Assembly: GCF_042693015.1 (NCBI RefSeq)
Contig: NZ_CP170544.1
Coordinates: 2,232,001 to 2,296,000, forward strand
DNA: 64,000 nt
Reading direction: 5' to 3'
DNA from: Sphingomonas_E sp042693015
GTDB taxonomy: Bacteria > Pseudomonadota > Alphaproteobacteria > Sphingomonadales > Sphingomonadaceae
Part shown: positions 1 to 8,929 of the stretch, in pieces
Layout of the letters: every line of letters starts with the position of its first letter
Numbering within the stretch: the first letter of the stretch is position 1
Translations under genes and position numbers: made by a program
Notes under the pieces: generated by a model
Database searches by the model: none
Seen by the model: only the letters and a program-made list of their open reading frames with translations
Told to the model about the DNA's origin: nothing

Positions 1-206
1 TTGAACGGAATCATCGGCTGCGTCCCGCCACACCTTAAGAAGCAAGAACAAGGAGCCGAAATGTGGCGAGCGCCATGACATCTTCGGGCACAGAGCCTTC
101 GCATTTCGAACGTCGCAGGCCTGACCGCGCCATCCGAAATCCGTCGATCGCTTCCGGAACAGTCGGCGCTCGGTCTGTCGTGCCGGAATTGCAGGACGAG
201 GCAGCC

Positions 207-1169
207 ATGAGCGATGATCGGCGCCGCAGGACCAGGGGGCCTACTGGGCTTGCCGGTCGCACGACGCGTCCCAGCCGACTGCTGGCTTTCCTGTCCCCCA
301 TTCTTATGTGGGCGATGGTGGCACCGGCCGCGGCACAGAATCTCGACCCACCGTCCGACCCCGCCGCCATCAAGCTCGGCACGGGCGGTGTTACCGGTTC
401 CACTGGCCCCGAGATCTGGTGGCGCCAGGGCGGCAAGCTGTCGGTTCGCAATGTCACGGAAGCGACCCTCACTCCGGTGCTGCCGGCTCCGGACAAGGCA
501 ACCGGCGCCGCGGTCGTCATTGCCCCCGGGGGCGCCTTCCGCACGCTGGCGATGGATCAGGAAGGTTGGTCGATTGCGCGCTGGCTCGCGGACCATGGGG
601 TCGCCGCCTTCGTCCTCAAATATCGGCTCGTTCCGACGTCACCGGGCTGGCCCGAATTCGGGCGCGAGATATCGGATGTCATGAAGAAGGCCGTCCTCGG
701 CCCAGGACAGGAACGTGCCATCCCCGTCCCCGGCCAGGCGGTCGAGGACGGGCTCGCGGCCATTCGTCTCGTCCGGTCGCGCGCCGCGGAGTTCGGCGTC
801 GATCCCAAACGCGTCGGAATGATGGGCTTTTCGGCCGGCGCGATAACGACCATCACCACGGCCCAGCAATCCTCCGCCGATGCGATGCCCGCCTTCATCG
901 CGCCGATCTACCCGTCGATGAACAGGGTCGTGGTGCCGGCGGGCGCCCCGCCGATGTTCGTCGGTATCGCGACGGACGATCCGCTGTTTGGCAAGATGGG
1001 CTATGGGCTCGTCGAAGGCTGGATCGCCGCCGGCGGCAAGGCCGAGCTTCACGCCTACCAGCGCGGAGGCCATGGCTATGGCGTCGGCATCAGGGGCACG
1101 ACCAGTTGGGACTGGCTCGAAGGCTTCCGTCGCTGGCTCGACATGAACGGCATGTTGAAGTCCCGATGA
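207..1169 (+). CDS. Secreted alpha/beta-hydrolase (acetyl-esterase-like)
   Basis: A predicted exported serine hydrolase of 320 residues. A long basic n-region followed by a hydrophobic stretch ending APAAAQ (about residues 26-44) looks like a Sec signal peptide. The fold is marked by an APGGAF oxyanion segment, a nucleophile elbow GFSAGA (Ser near residue 209) and a C-terminal GGHGYG that supplies the catalytic His, as in the BD-FAE/acetyl-xylan-esterase-like families. Its stop overlaps the start of the GH106 rhamnosidase (ATGA), so the two are translationally coupled. Removing acyl groups from a rhamnose-containing glycan before the rhamnosidase acts is the natural inference. The frame is open back to GTG at 63, which has AGGAG 7 bases upstream. 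I prefer ATG 207 because it gives a normal signal peptide and has GAGG ahead of it. The exact ester substrate is unknown. Confidence 0.85.
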   Translation: MSDDRRRRTRGPTGLAGRTTRPSRLLAFLSPILMWAMVAPAAAQNLDPPSDPAAIKLGTGGVTGSTGPEIWWRQGGKLSVRNVTEATLTPVLPAPDKATGAAVVIAPGGAFRTLAMDQEGWSIARWLADHGVAAFVLKYRLVPTSPGWPEFGREISDVMKKAVLGPGQERAIPVPGQAVEDGLAAIRLVRSRAAEFGVDPKRVGMMGFSAGAITTITTAQQSSADAMPAFIAPIYPSMNRVVVPAGAPPMFVGIATDDPLFGKMGYGLVEGWIAAGGKAELHAYQRGGHGYGVGIRGTTSWDWLEGFRRWLDMNGMLKSR

Positions 1170-4144
1170 AACAGGCTCTGAGGCCGATGCGCCGAACGCT
1201 TTTCCTGATCCTCATGGCCTCTGCAGCGCAAGCCATGACCGTGCCCGTCGCGGCGGCGGACGAACTGAAGGCGGCATTCGCGACGCCCCCCGTCGAGGCC
1301 CGGCCGATGATCCGGTGGTGGTGGCCCGGTGGCGCCGTCACCGCCGACGAGATCCGACGGGAACTGGAGGTCCTCGACAAGGCGGGAATCGGCGGCGCCG
1401 AGATCCAGGCGTTCAATCCCGGTATTCCCGCCGTCACGGCCTCCGAGCGCGAGCGCATCGACAGTTTCGCCGAACCGTCCTTTTTCGCTGCGGTCTCGGC
1501 GGCGACGGAAGAGGCTGCCAGGCGCGGCATGGTGATCGACTATACGTTCGGATCCGCCTGGCCCTCGGGCGGCGGCACGGCCATCCCTCCCGAACGCGCC
1601 CTGTCGGAGCTCACCATGGCCATGACCACCGTCGAGGGTGGGCAGCGCAGCCCGGTCCGGATCGTTATCCCGACCCGCACGAGACGGATGGGCGCCCTGT
1701 CGCCGCTCGATCCGCGCGTGAAGGATCCAGCCTTTGCCGACTGGTCCCGGCGCTTCGACGCGCGCGGCCAGGTGGTTGCGGTGATGGCCTTTCGCGGCCG
1801 CGCACCTGCTCTGAAACCAAGCGCGCCCGCCGGAGGGCTCATCCTCTCGGCCTGGTCGGATGTGCTGGCCTCAGGTGCCATCGACCTTGCAAGCCGGGTC
1901 GATCTCACCGCGCGCCTCGGGGCCGATGGAACGCTCGACTGGGTGCCGCCGCCCGGATCCTGGCAGGTCTTCGTCTTCAAGCAATATGCCTCCAACATGG
2001 GGGTGACGGGCGCGGCCGGCCGTGGGCCACAACTGGTGCTCGATCATTTCGACAGGAGCGCATTCGACGCGCACGCGAGGCGCGTGGGTGATCCGCTGGT
2101 GCAAGGAGCACGAAAAGCCGGGATTCGCGCGACCTTCGTCGACTCGCTCGAGCTCATGCAGGATCTGCCGTGGACCGATCGTTTCCTCGAGGCCTTTCGT
2201 AGGCGCCGCGGTTACGACCTCACACCCTATCTCCCGCTCCTCGTCCAGCCCGGCTGGGCACAGGCATGGGGCGAGCATTACTCGCCGCCTTATTTCGAGA
2301 CGACGGACCAGGACGAGACCGGCGCCCGCGTCCGCGCCGACTATCGCCTCACTGTCTCCGAGCTCCTGATCGACAATTTCATCGAGCCCTGGATCGACTG
2401 GAACCACGCCCGGGGGTTCAAGGCGAAATTCCAGGCCCATGGCGGCGCGATCGATGTGCTGAAAGGCTATGGACTGGCCGACATCCCCGAGACCGAGGAT
2501 CTGGTTCATGGCGGCGATCCCCTGTTCATGCGGTTCGCGCGCTCGGCCGCCAACATCTACGGGCGACCGACGGTTAGCGCCGAGAGCATGGTCTGGGCGG
2601 GACGCCCTTATTCGGTCACGCCCGACGAGATGCGGCGCCGGACCGACCTTCTGATCTCGGGCGGCGTCAACGCCCAGACGCTCCACGGCTACACATATCG
2701 CTTTCGCGAAGCGGGCTGGCCGGGCTGGTATGCCTTCCAGCCCAACCCCTTCACCCCGGGCTTCGGATCGATGCTCGACGAACGCAATCCGGTCTGGGCG
2801 GGCATGCCGCGGCTCTTCCGCTATATGGCGCGGCTGAACGCCATCATGCGCCAGGGCGAGAGCGTCGTACCGGTCGCAATGTTCTATGGCGAAATCGGCT
2901 ATTATGTCGGCGTGGAGGACCATGGCCTTGCCTCCCAGCAGCGCGAAAAGGCCCTGATCGCGGCCGGCTATGATTTCGATCGCATAAATCCCGATGGCCT
3001 CGCCCGATCGCGCATGGTGGGCAAACAGCTGCAGACGCCAGGAGGGCATCGCTACGCGGCGCTCATCTTGCCGGCCGTCGAGGCGATGCGACCGGAAACC
3101 GCCCGTCGCATTGCCGAGCTTGCCGATGCCGGCCTGCCGGTGATCTTCTCGCAGGCGCCACCCCGACGATCGGAAGGATTGAAGGATCGGGCCGCGAACG
3201 ACGCACTTGTGCGATCCGCCATCCTGAAAGCGACCGGTGCCGGAGCGCAGGTGGTGCCTGAAGCGGGCCTTGCCGCTTGCCTGCAAAAAGCTGGCGTCCC
3301 GGCGAATGTCCGCTTCCTGGAAGCGGTTCAGGATCTGACGTTCGTGGAACGGCGTATCGGCGACCGGCACCTTTACTTCATGCACAATCGCGGACAATCG
3401 GACCAGAAGGCCGACTTTCTCACGCCGTTACGCGGCAAGGCCGAACGCTGGGACGCCATGGACGGCGTCATCCGGCCGATCGCCACGACCTCCCACGAGG
3501 GGGGAATGCGGATCGACCTGACCCTGCGGCCCGGCGAAAGCGGTCTGATCGTCGTCGACCCGGCCGCGACCCCGAGCCCGGTGGCGGCGACGTCGCCATC
3601 GGCGCAGATCGTCCTTCCTGCTGCAGGCTGGAGCTTGTCGGTGAAGGGACATGTGACAGGCGGGGCGCCATACATCGAGACCCTGAAGTCGGTATCGCTC
3701 GGCGACTGGTCGACGTTTCACGGCCTCGCCCGCTTTTCGGGGATCGGCACCTATTCACGGTCATTCAAGCTGCCACCGGGCTGGAAAGGCAAGGATCGCC
3801 GCATCAGCCTCGAACTCGGCGCGGTTCACGACATGGCGACCGTGTCCGTCAACGGCCGGGCGCTGCCACCGGCCATCAGCGCGCCCTGGAGCGTCGACGT
3901 CACCGACGCGATCAGGACGGGCACCAATCGCGTCGAAATCGCCGTCGCCAACGTCCCACAGAATGCGATGATCGATCCAGCCAATCCGAGCCTTCGAAAG
4001 CTCGCGCCTGTGCCAGCCGGGCTGTCAGGACCCGTACGCCTGGTCATTTCCACGCCCCAGGCACAAGCGGTGGCGATCAAAACCGATGCCGCGCCGAAAG
4101 CCAGTAAAGCAGGCAGCCAGGCAATCGCACATCTTGCAGATTGA
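1166..4144 (+). CDS. GH106 alpha-L-rhamnosidase, secreted
   Basis: A 992-residue glycoside hydrolase with an N-terminal signal peptide (MRRTLFLILMASAAQA). The RPMIRWWWPGGAVT segment near residues 45-58 is the hallmark opening of GH106 alpha-L-rhamnosidases. A long (beta/alpha)8-type catalytic region follows, and a C-terminal beta-sandwich (about residues 810-960, with FSGIGTYSRSF and LELGAVHDMATVSVNG) resembles the galactose-binding modules usual in this family. Length is typical. It would release terminal L-rhamnose in the periplasm or at the surface, feeding the rhamnose catabolic genes that follow. The start ATG overlaps the esterase stop, and longer upstream starts would run through the esterase gene and are rejected. 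Family assignment is strong; the glycan (rhamnogalacturonan, flavonoid glycoside or exopolysaccharide) is not determined. Confidence 0.93.
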   Translation: MKQALRPMRRTLFLILMASAAQAMTVPVAAADELKAAFATPPVEARPMIRWWWPGGAVTADEIRRELEVLDKAGIGGAEIQAFNPGIPAVTASERERIDSFAEPSFFAAVSAATEEAARRGMVIDYTFGSAWPSGGGTAIPPERALSELTMAMTTVEGGQRSPVRIVIPTRTRRMGALSPLDPRVKDPAFADWSRRFDARGQVVAVMAFRGRAPALKPSAPAGGLILSAWSDVLASGAIDLASRVDLTARLGADGTLDWVPPPGSWQVFVFKQYASNMGVTGAAGRGPQLVLDHFDRSAFDAHARRVGDPLVQGARKAGIRATFVDSLELMQDLPWTDRFLEAFRRRRGYDLTPYLPLLVQPGWAQAWGEHYSPPYFETTDQDETGARVRADYRLTVSELLIDNFIEPWIDWNHARGFKAKFQAHGGAIDVLKGYGLADIPETEDLVHGGDPLFMRFARSAANIYGRPTVSAESMVWAGRPYSVTPDEMRRRTDLLISGGVNAQTLHGYTYRFREAGWPGWYAFQPNPFTPGFGSMLDERNPVWAGMPRLFRYMARLNAIMRQGESVVPVAMFYGEIGYYVGVEDHGLASQQREKALIAAGYDFDRINPDGLARSRMVGKQLQTPGGHRYAALILPAVEAMRPETARRIAELADAGLPVIFSQAPPRRSEGLKDRAANDALVRSAILKATGAGAQVVPEAGLAACLQKAGVPANVRFLEAVQDLTFVERRIGDRHLYFMHNRGQSDQKADFLTPLRGKAERWDAMDGVIRPIATTSHEGGMRIDLTLRPGESGLIVVDPAATPSPVAATSPSAQIVLPAAGWSLSVKGHVTGGAPYIETLKSVSLGDWSTFHGLARFSGIGTYSRSFKLPPGWKGKDRRISLELGAVHDMATVSVNGRALPPAISAPWSVDVTDAIRTGTNRVEIAVANVPQNAMIDPANPSLRKLAPVPAGLSGPVRLVISTPQAQAVAIKTDAAPKASKAGSQAIAHLAD

Positions 4145-4196
4145 GGACCAACCAACCGGGCAACGGCACACCGGGCCACCCTCGGTAGGTTGGTCC
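4145..4196. repeat. Inverted repeat between convergent genes
   Basis: GGACCAACC (4145-4153) and GGTTGGTCC (4188-4196) form a perfect 9-bp stem directly after the GH106 stop codon and before the end of the convergent esterase pseudogene. The loop is GC-rich and no T-run follows on either strand. It may act as a bidirectional stop or 3'-end stabiliser. Confidence 0.5.
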
Positions 4197-4222
4197 CGGG
4201 ATGCAGCCATGCCCGGTGCCTT

Positions 4223-5216
4223 CTAGTCCTTCGAATCCGATAACAAGCGCGTGAGTGCAGCCTCCAGCGCGGCGCTGAACTGCTTCGATACCGCGGCCCG
4301 GGGGACCATGATATGGAAGCCGTGAAACGCTCCCGGAGCAACAATCAGCTCGGTGGACACCTCGGCGCCGACAAGCCGGCGGGCAAATTCGATGTCCTCC
4401 TCGGCGAACAGGTCAATCGATCCAACGCCGATGAATGTCGGCGGAAGACCGCGCAGGTCAGAAACGCGTGCAGGCACCGCCCCGTTCGGCACAGTTGCTG
4501 ATCCGGCCGGCTGGCCCAGCAGCGCCGTCCACCCGTCTCGATTGTCCTGCGCGCGCCAGATGATCTGGCCAATGGACGGCGCGACGGCTCGGGTTGCTCC
4601 GGTGCGATCGTCGAGCATCGGATAGACCAGCACTTGTCCCGCCAGGGGCACCTCGCGGCGGTCGCGCGCCGCGATCGCGAGCGTCGCGGCGTGGCCCCCA
4701 CCGGCACTTTCGCCCATCAGCACCACGCGTGCGATCGACGCCGAGCGCGTCGGCATTGCGGTAAAGCCACTTGAGCGCAGCGTAATTGTCTTCGAGCGCT
4801 CCGGGAAAACGCGTTTGGGGTGCCAGCCGATACTGGACGCTGACAATGGCTGCGTTGAGCCGCGTCGCAAGCCCCACCAGCCGATGCAGATCGTCACGCG
4901 CATCGCCGGCGACATAGCCCCCGCCATGGATAAAGAGAATGGCGCCGCGAGGGCGCGCGCCAGGCGCAGCATTGATGACGTAGACTGTCACGGGCGGTTG
5001 CCCGGGCGCGGCTTCCACCAGCCGTGTGCCAACTCCATCGGGAATGCGGGACGGCTTTGCGGGTCGTGCGGGCGCTCGCTGCTCATTGGACTGCGCCTGA
5101 AGCACCGCACGCGCGATCTGGCGAAGCTCCGGATCGACGTGCTGGACGTCAGCCACCGGCGAGGCGGCCAGCGCCGACGCCATCAGCATTGCCGCGACCA
5201 TCTGTCCGAAGGTCAT
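4223..5216 (-). pseudogene. Frameshifted HSL-family alpha/beta-hydrolase (secreted)
   Basis: Two overlapping reading frames on the minus strand together encode one complete hormone-sensitive-lipase-type esterase. The first frame carries a signal peptide, the HGGGYVAGD oxyanion motif and YRLAPQTRFPGALED up to ...NADALGVD. The second frame resumes with RVVLMGESAGGG (nucleophile Ser) and continues to the acid and His region (GAFHGFH) and a normal C-terminus. Adding one base near 4733-4745 would restore a single frame of about 330 residues. Everything else is intact, so the lesion is recent, programmed, or a sequencing error. ATG 5216 is chosen because GAGAGG lies ahead of it and the signal peptide starts there; ATG 5240 is also possible. 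It faces the esterase/GH106 pair and may have been a second deacylase of the rhamnoside locus. Confidence 0.8.
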
Positions 5217-5360
5217 CGAAAGCCCTCTCGTTCGAGACATGTCATGGGCATATCGCACCGCACGCCGCAGCGTCGATGGTTGAACTTTCCATCAACGCGC
5301 CGGTCGATGGCAGCGCAGGCGTTCGCGGATTGCGAGGAGTGCCCCGCCAACCGCCTGTCT

Positions 5361-6656
5361 TCACACGATACCGGCGCCAAGCCCAACCGTCTTGCGCTCC
5401 TGCGCCTTGCGCGTCCGCCACTGGCTCGCCCGGTAGGCCGCAAGCACGTCGATTGCGCCACCGGCCTCGACGCGGACCTTGGCGAGGATCGGTGCGACGT
5501 CGACATTATAGGCCCGGCGCAGCGCCTGGAACGCCATCATCGTGTCATTTTCGCCTTGCGCTCCATGGAGCGCCCCGCGGTCGACGAGCAGGGCTCTGGC
5601 GAAGCTGCCCACGATCGCCTCGGCCGACGACAGCATGGATTCGATCGGATCGGTTACGTTGTGCGACTGGTCGATCATGTAGCTGGGGTTGAAGCCAGCC
5701 CGTGGATGGGCTTCGGCCTCGACCAGCTCGTTGAAGATGAGGAAGAGCTGGTGGGGATTGATCGACCCGCTGTCGAGATCGTCATCGCCATATTTGCTGT
5801 CGTTGAAGTGGAAGCCGCCAAGTTTTCCGAAGCGATGGAGTCGCGCCACGATCTGCTCGATATTGGTGTTGGGTGCGTGGTGGCCGAGATCGACCAGGCA
5901 TTGCGCCTTCGGCCCCAGTTCCTGCGCGGCAAGGATCGAGCTGCCCCAGTCCGAGATCACCGAGGAATAAAAGGCCGGCTCGTACATCTTGTGCTCGAGC
6001 AGCATCCGCCAGCCATCGGGCAGTGCCGCATAGATTTCGGATGCTGCGTCGAGATAGCGGTCGAGGCTGCGCCCCAGATCCTGCTGACCGGGGAAATTGG
6101 TGCCGTCGCCGACCCAGACGGTGAGGTCGGTCGACCCGAGTTGCCGGCCGATCTCGATACACTCGATATTATGCTCGACGGCCTGGGCGCGGGTCTCCGC
6201 GACCGTCGAGGCGAGCGACCCCGTCGCATAGCTCTGCGCCTGTCCCGGCTGGTCCTGGAAGGTGTTGGAATTGACGGCATCGAAGGCGAGACCGAGGCTC
6301 GCGGCCTCCTCGCGCAGCGCCTTATAGTCGCTCACCCTGTCCCAGGGAAAATGGGGCGACACCCGGGGCGTCACGCGGCAAAGCTGGTTGACGACCGCGC
6401 AATCCTCGAGCTTCTCGTGGATGTTGGTGGGCTCTCCGGCAATCGGGAATTTCGCAAAGCGCGTACCGCCCCGGCCCGAACCCCAGCTCGGCACCGCGAC
6501 CGAGAAGCCCGCGACGCGCGCCTTGATCGCGTCGATCGCGATCCCCCGCCGTTCAAGCTGACGGCCGAGCGCTGCATAATCCTCGTCGAGCGCGTCGAGC
6601 TCGCGCATATTGGCCTCGGCGATGAACTCCGCCGACAAGGGCAAGTCTGCGACCAA
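5361..6656 (-). CDS. rhaI: L-rhamnose isomerase (RhaI type)
   Basis: Interconverts L-rhamnose and L-rhamnulose in the cytoplasm, the first catabolic step. The protein is of the xylose-isomerase-fold RhaI type known from Pseudomonas stutzeri and rhizobia, not the E. coli RhaA type. From the TTG start it is 431 residues, and every metal or catalytic residue I recall for the P. stutzeri enzyme is in place: Glu221, Asp256, His259, His283, Asp291, Asp293 and Asp329, in LEHKMYEPAF, LVDLGHHAPNTN and FHFNDSKYGDDDLD. I chose TTG 6656 because GGGAG lies 5 bases upstream and it gives nearly the length of the P. stutzeri enzyme. A TTG at 6683 is also open but lacks a ribosome site. It follows the aldolase gene on the same strand and is probably co-transcribed. 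Confidence 0.95.
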   Translation of the reverse strand: MVADLPLSAEFIAEANMRELDALDEDYAALGRQLERRGIAIDAIKARVAGFSVAVPSWGSGRGGTRFAKFPIAGEPTNIHEKLEDCAVVNQLCRVTPRVSPHFPWDRVSDYKALREEAASLGLAFDAVNSNTFQDQPGQAQSYATGSLASTVAETRAQAVEHNIECIEIGRQLGSTDLTVWVGDGTNFPGQQDLGRSLDRYLDAASEIYAALPDGWRMLLEHKMYEPAFYSSVISDWGSSILAAQELGPKAQCLVDLGHHAPNTNIEQIVARLHRFGKLGGFHFNDSKYGDDDLDSGSINPHQLFLIFNELVEAEAHPRAGFNPSYMIDQSHNVTDPIESMLSSAEAIVGSFARALLVDRGALHGAQGENDTMMAFQALRRAYNVDVAPILAKVRVEAGGAIDVLAAYRASQWRTRKAQERKTVGLGAGIV

Positions 6657-6745
6657 TTTCTCTCTCCCGATCTTGTTGTTCAATCGTTGCGCCGGACCGG
6701 GTGTCGTGCCCCCTCCCCGAGGTGGGCCGGCCCGGCGCGGGGAAA

Positions 6746-8857
6746 TCAGCGGGTGAAAGCCTGTGCGTTGCCCGCATCCACATTGATCATGTTGCCCGTC
6801 GACTTTGCCGACATGTCGGACGCGAGGAAATAGACGGCCTCGGCGATGTCCTCAGGCAGCACGTCGCGCTTGAGCATCGAGCGCTGACGATAATGCTCTT
6901 CGAGCTCGCTTCCCGGATCGATGCCGTGAGCGCCCGCCCGCTCCTTGCGCCAGTCGCCATCCCAGATCTTGGAGCCCCGGATGACGGCATCGGGATTGAC
7001 GACATTGACGCGGATGCCCGACGGCGCGCCCTCGAGCGCGAGGCAGCGGGCAAGATGGTTCGCGGCCGCCTTGGCCGATGCATAGGCGCTGGCATTGGTG
7101 GCCGCCGCGATCCCGTTCTTCGAGCCGATGAAGACGATCGCAGCCCCACCTTGCTCCTTCATCCGCTTCATCAGCGGGAAGGCGGCGCGTGCGGTCAAGA
7201 AATAGCCCTCGGCCAGGACGTCATAATTCTTGCGCCAGAGCTCGACCGTAGTCTCCTCGATCGGCGCGGAAGAAGCGATGCCGGCATTGGCGACCAGAAT
7301 GTCGAGCCCGCCAAATTCGCGCGCGCAATCCTCGAAGGCGGCGGCAACCTGGGCTTCGTCGGTGACGTCGCATAGGACGGCGCGGACCAGGTCCTTGCCG
7401 AACTGCTTTGCAAAACCGCCGCGGACCTCTTCGACCGCTTCTGCGTCGCGGTCGGCGAGCATCACGCAGGCGCCGTCCGCCATCAGCCGCGCCGCGGTCG
7501 CAGCCCCTATGCCGCCAGCCCCGCCGGTGACGAGCGCGACGCGGCCGACCAGCGGCTTCGGCGCGGGCATTCGCTGAAGCTTGGCTTCTTCGAGCAGCCA
7601 ATATTCGATGTCGAAAGCTTCCTGCTCGTCGAGCCCGATATAGTCGCCGATCGCCTCGGCGCCGCGCATCACATTGATGGCATTGCCGTAGAATTCGCCG
7701 GCGAGGCGGGCAGTCGTCTTGTCGGTGGCAAAGGTGATCCGCCCGACCCCGGGGATTAGCACGACGACCGGATTGGGATCGCGCATCGCCGGCGAGTTCG
7801 GCCTCCTGCAGCGCTCATAATAAGCCGCATAGAGCGCGCGATAGGCTGCGAGCTTTTCGACGAGATAGGCGTCGTCGGTCAGCCGCGCCGGGTCGAGCGT
7901 CAGCGGCGCGATCTTGGTGCGCAGGAAATGATCCGGGCAGGATGTGCCGATCGTCGCCAGCCGCTCGAACGCGACCGACCCAGTGAATTCGAGCGCTTCG
8001 CCATCGTCCGACCAGTGCCCGAGCTTTCGCCGAGCGCCGGTCATGAGACCGCGCAGGCGCGGCATGAGATCGGCGACGATCGCGCCGCGATCGGGGTTGG
8101 GCGCAATGGCCTGCCCGCCAAAGGCCGGTGCGTCGGCCAGCTTGGTGTTCAGATAATAAGCGGCGTCCGCGATCAGGCCGATCGTATGTTCGTAACAGGC
8201 CTTCGCGCTGTCCCTCCAGCAGATGATCCCGTGCCCCGCCAGCATCACGCCCTCGATGCCGGGATTGGCCGCGACATAGTCGCGCAGCTGGACGCCCAAT
8301 GTGTAGCCGGGCCGCTTCCAGGGCAGCCAGCCGATCCGTCCGCCCCAGATTTCCCGGGACGCCGCCTCGCCCCCCGACGAGGCGGCGAGCGCAATGATCG
8401 CGTCGGGGTGGACATGATCGACATGAGCGAATGGCAGCAGCGCGTGGAGTGGCGTATCGATCGACGCTGCCCGGCCGTTCAGGTTGAAGGTGCAATGCGG
8501 CAGATAGCCGACCATCCTGTCGTCATCGGCCTCACCGCCATAATGCGTCTCAAGGCCGAGCAGCTTGTCCTGGTAGAGCGTCGCGAAACCGTCGAGCTTC
8601 ATCGAACCGATATCGCCACCCGATCCCTTGACCCACAGGACCTCGACCTCCTCCCCCGTCAGCGGGTCGACCTCGACGAGCTTGGCCGACGTGTTGCCGC
8701 CGCCGAAATTGGTCACGGTGAGATCGGAGCCAAGCAGGTTCGAGCGGTAGAGAAGCAGGTCTGCGGGCGACTTCGAGCATGCCTCGCCATCGTCCCAGCG
8801 GCTCGCAGGGATAGCAAAGGCGGTAGCGGCGGGGCTTAGGGTCTGACGCTTGTTCAT
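6746..8857 (-). CDS. rhaEW: Bifunctional rhamnulose-1-phosphate aldolase / lactaldehyde dehydrogenase
   Basis: A 703-residue fusion. The N-terminal part, about residues 1-430, is a class II aldolase/adducin-type domain with the zinc-ligand motifs HVDHVHPDAIIAL and LAGHGIICW; it would split L-rhamnulose-1-phosphate to DHAP and L-lactaldehyde. The C-terminal part, from about residue 435, is a short-chain dehydrogenase with TGGAGGIG for NAD(P) binding, NAGIAS, and the catalytic YASAK; it would oxidise lactaldehyde to lactate. This architecture is the RhaEW type described in comparative studies of bacterial rhamnose pathways. The gene is divergent from the kinase gene, the two sharing a 71-bp intergenic region with tandem repeats, and lies upstream of rhaI. 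No obvious ribosome site precedes the ATG. Confidence 0.94.
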   Translation of the reverse strand: MNKRQTLSPAATAFAIPASRWDDGEACSKSPADLLLYRSNLLGSDLTVTNFGGGNTSAKLVEVDPLTGEEVEVLWVKGSGGDIGSMKLDGFATLYQDKLLGLETHYGGEADDDRMVGYLPHCTFNLNGRAASIDTPLHALLPFAHVDHVHPDAIIALAASSGGEAASREIWGGRIGWLPWKRPGYTLGVQLRDYVAANPGIEGVMLAGHGIICWRDSAKACYEHTIGLIADAAYYLNTKLADAPAFGGQAIAPNPDRGAIVADLMPRLRGLMTGARRKLGHWSDDGEALEFTGSVAFERLATIGTSCPDHFLRTKIAPLTLDPARLTDDAYLVEKLAAYRALYAAYYERCRRPNSPAMRDPNPVVVLIPGVGRITFATDKTTARLAGEFYGNAINVMRGAEAIGDYIGLDEQEAFDIEYWLLEEAKLQRMPAPKPLVGRVALVTGGAGGIGAATAARLMADGACVMLADRDAEAVEEVRGGFAKQFGKDLVRAVLCDVTDEAQVAAAFEDCAREFGGLDILVANAGIASSAPIEETTVELWRKNYDVLAEGYFLTARAAFPLMKRMKEQGGAAIVFIGSKNGIAAATNASAYASAKAAANHLARCLALEGAPSGIRVNVVNPDAVIRGSKIWDGDWRKERAGAHGIDPGSELEEHYRQRSMLKRDVLPEDIAEAVYFLASDMSAKSTGNMINVDAGNAQAFTR

Positions 8858-8889
8858 GAGTAGCCACTAACATTCCGCCTTCCCTTTTT

Positions 8890-8929
8890 CAATCTCTTTC
8901 GATAACACTCAATCATAAACGATCATAAA
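8890..8929. promoter_or_regulatory. Tandem 10-bp repeats in the divergent rhamnose promoter
   Basis: Four consecutive 10-base units, CAATCTCTTT, CGATAACACT, CAATCATAAA and CGATCATAAA, begin every 10 bases with C(A/G)AT and end at the first base of the kinase ATG. The last two units differ at only one position. Helically phased direct repeats are typical of DeoR-family binding sites, and a DeoR regulator is encoded at 12774. The site would control both divergent arms of the rhamnose regulon. Confidence 0.55.

Noticed and set aside
308..1165. Long upstream extension of the GH106 frame
   Set aside because: It runs antiparallel in sense to nothing but overlaps the esterase gene in another frame with Arg-rich nonsense; the signal peptide begins at 1166.
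1871..3397. A 508-codon open frame on the minus strand within GH106
   Set aside because: It is antisense to the well-supported rhamnosidase and has no recognisable motif.
4815..6833. A 672-codon open frame on the plus strand opposite the esterase pseudogene and rhamnose isomerase
   Set aside because: It is antisense to a gene with all known active-site residues, and its composition (Arg/His/Asp-rich, no domains) is typical of mirror frames in GC-rich DNA.
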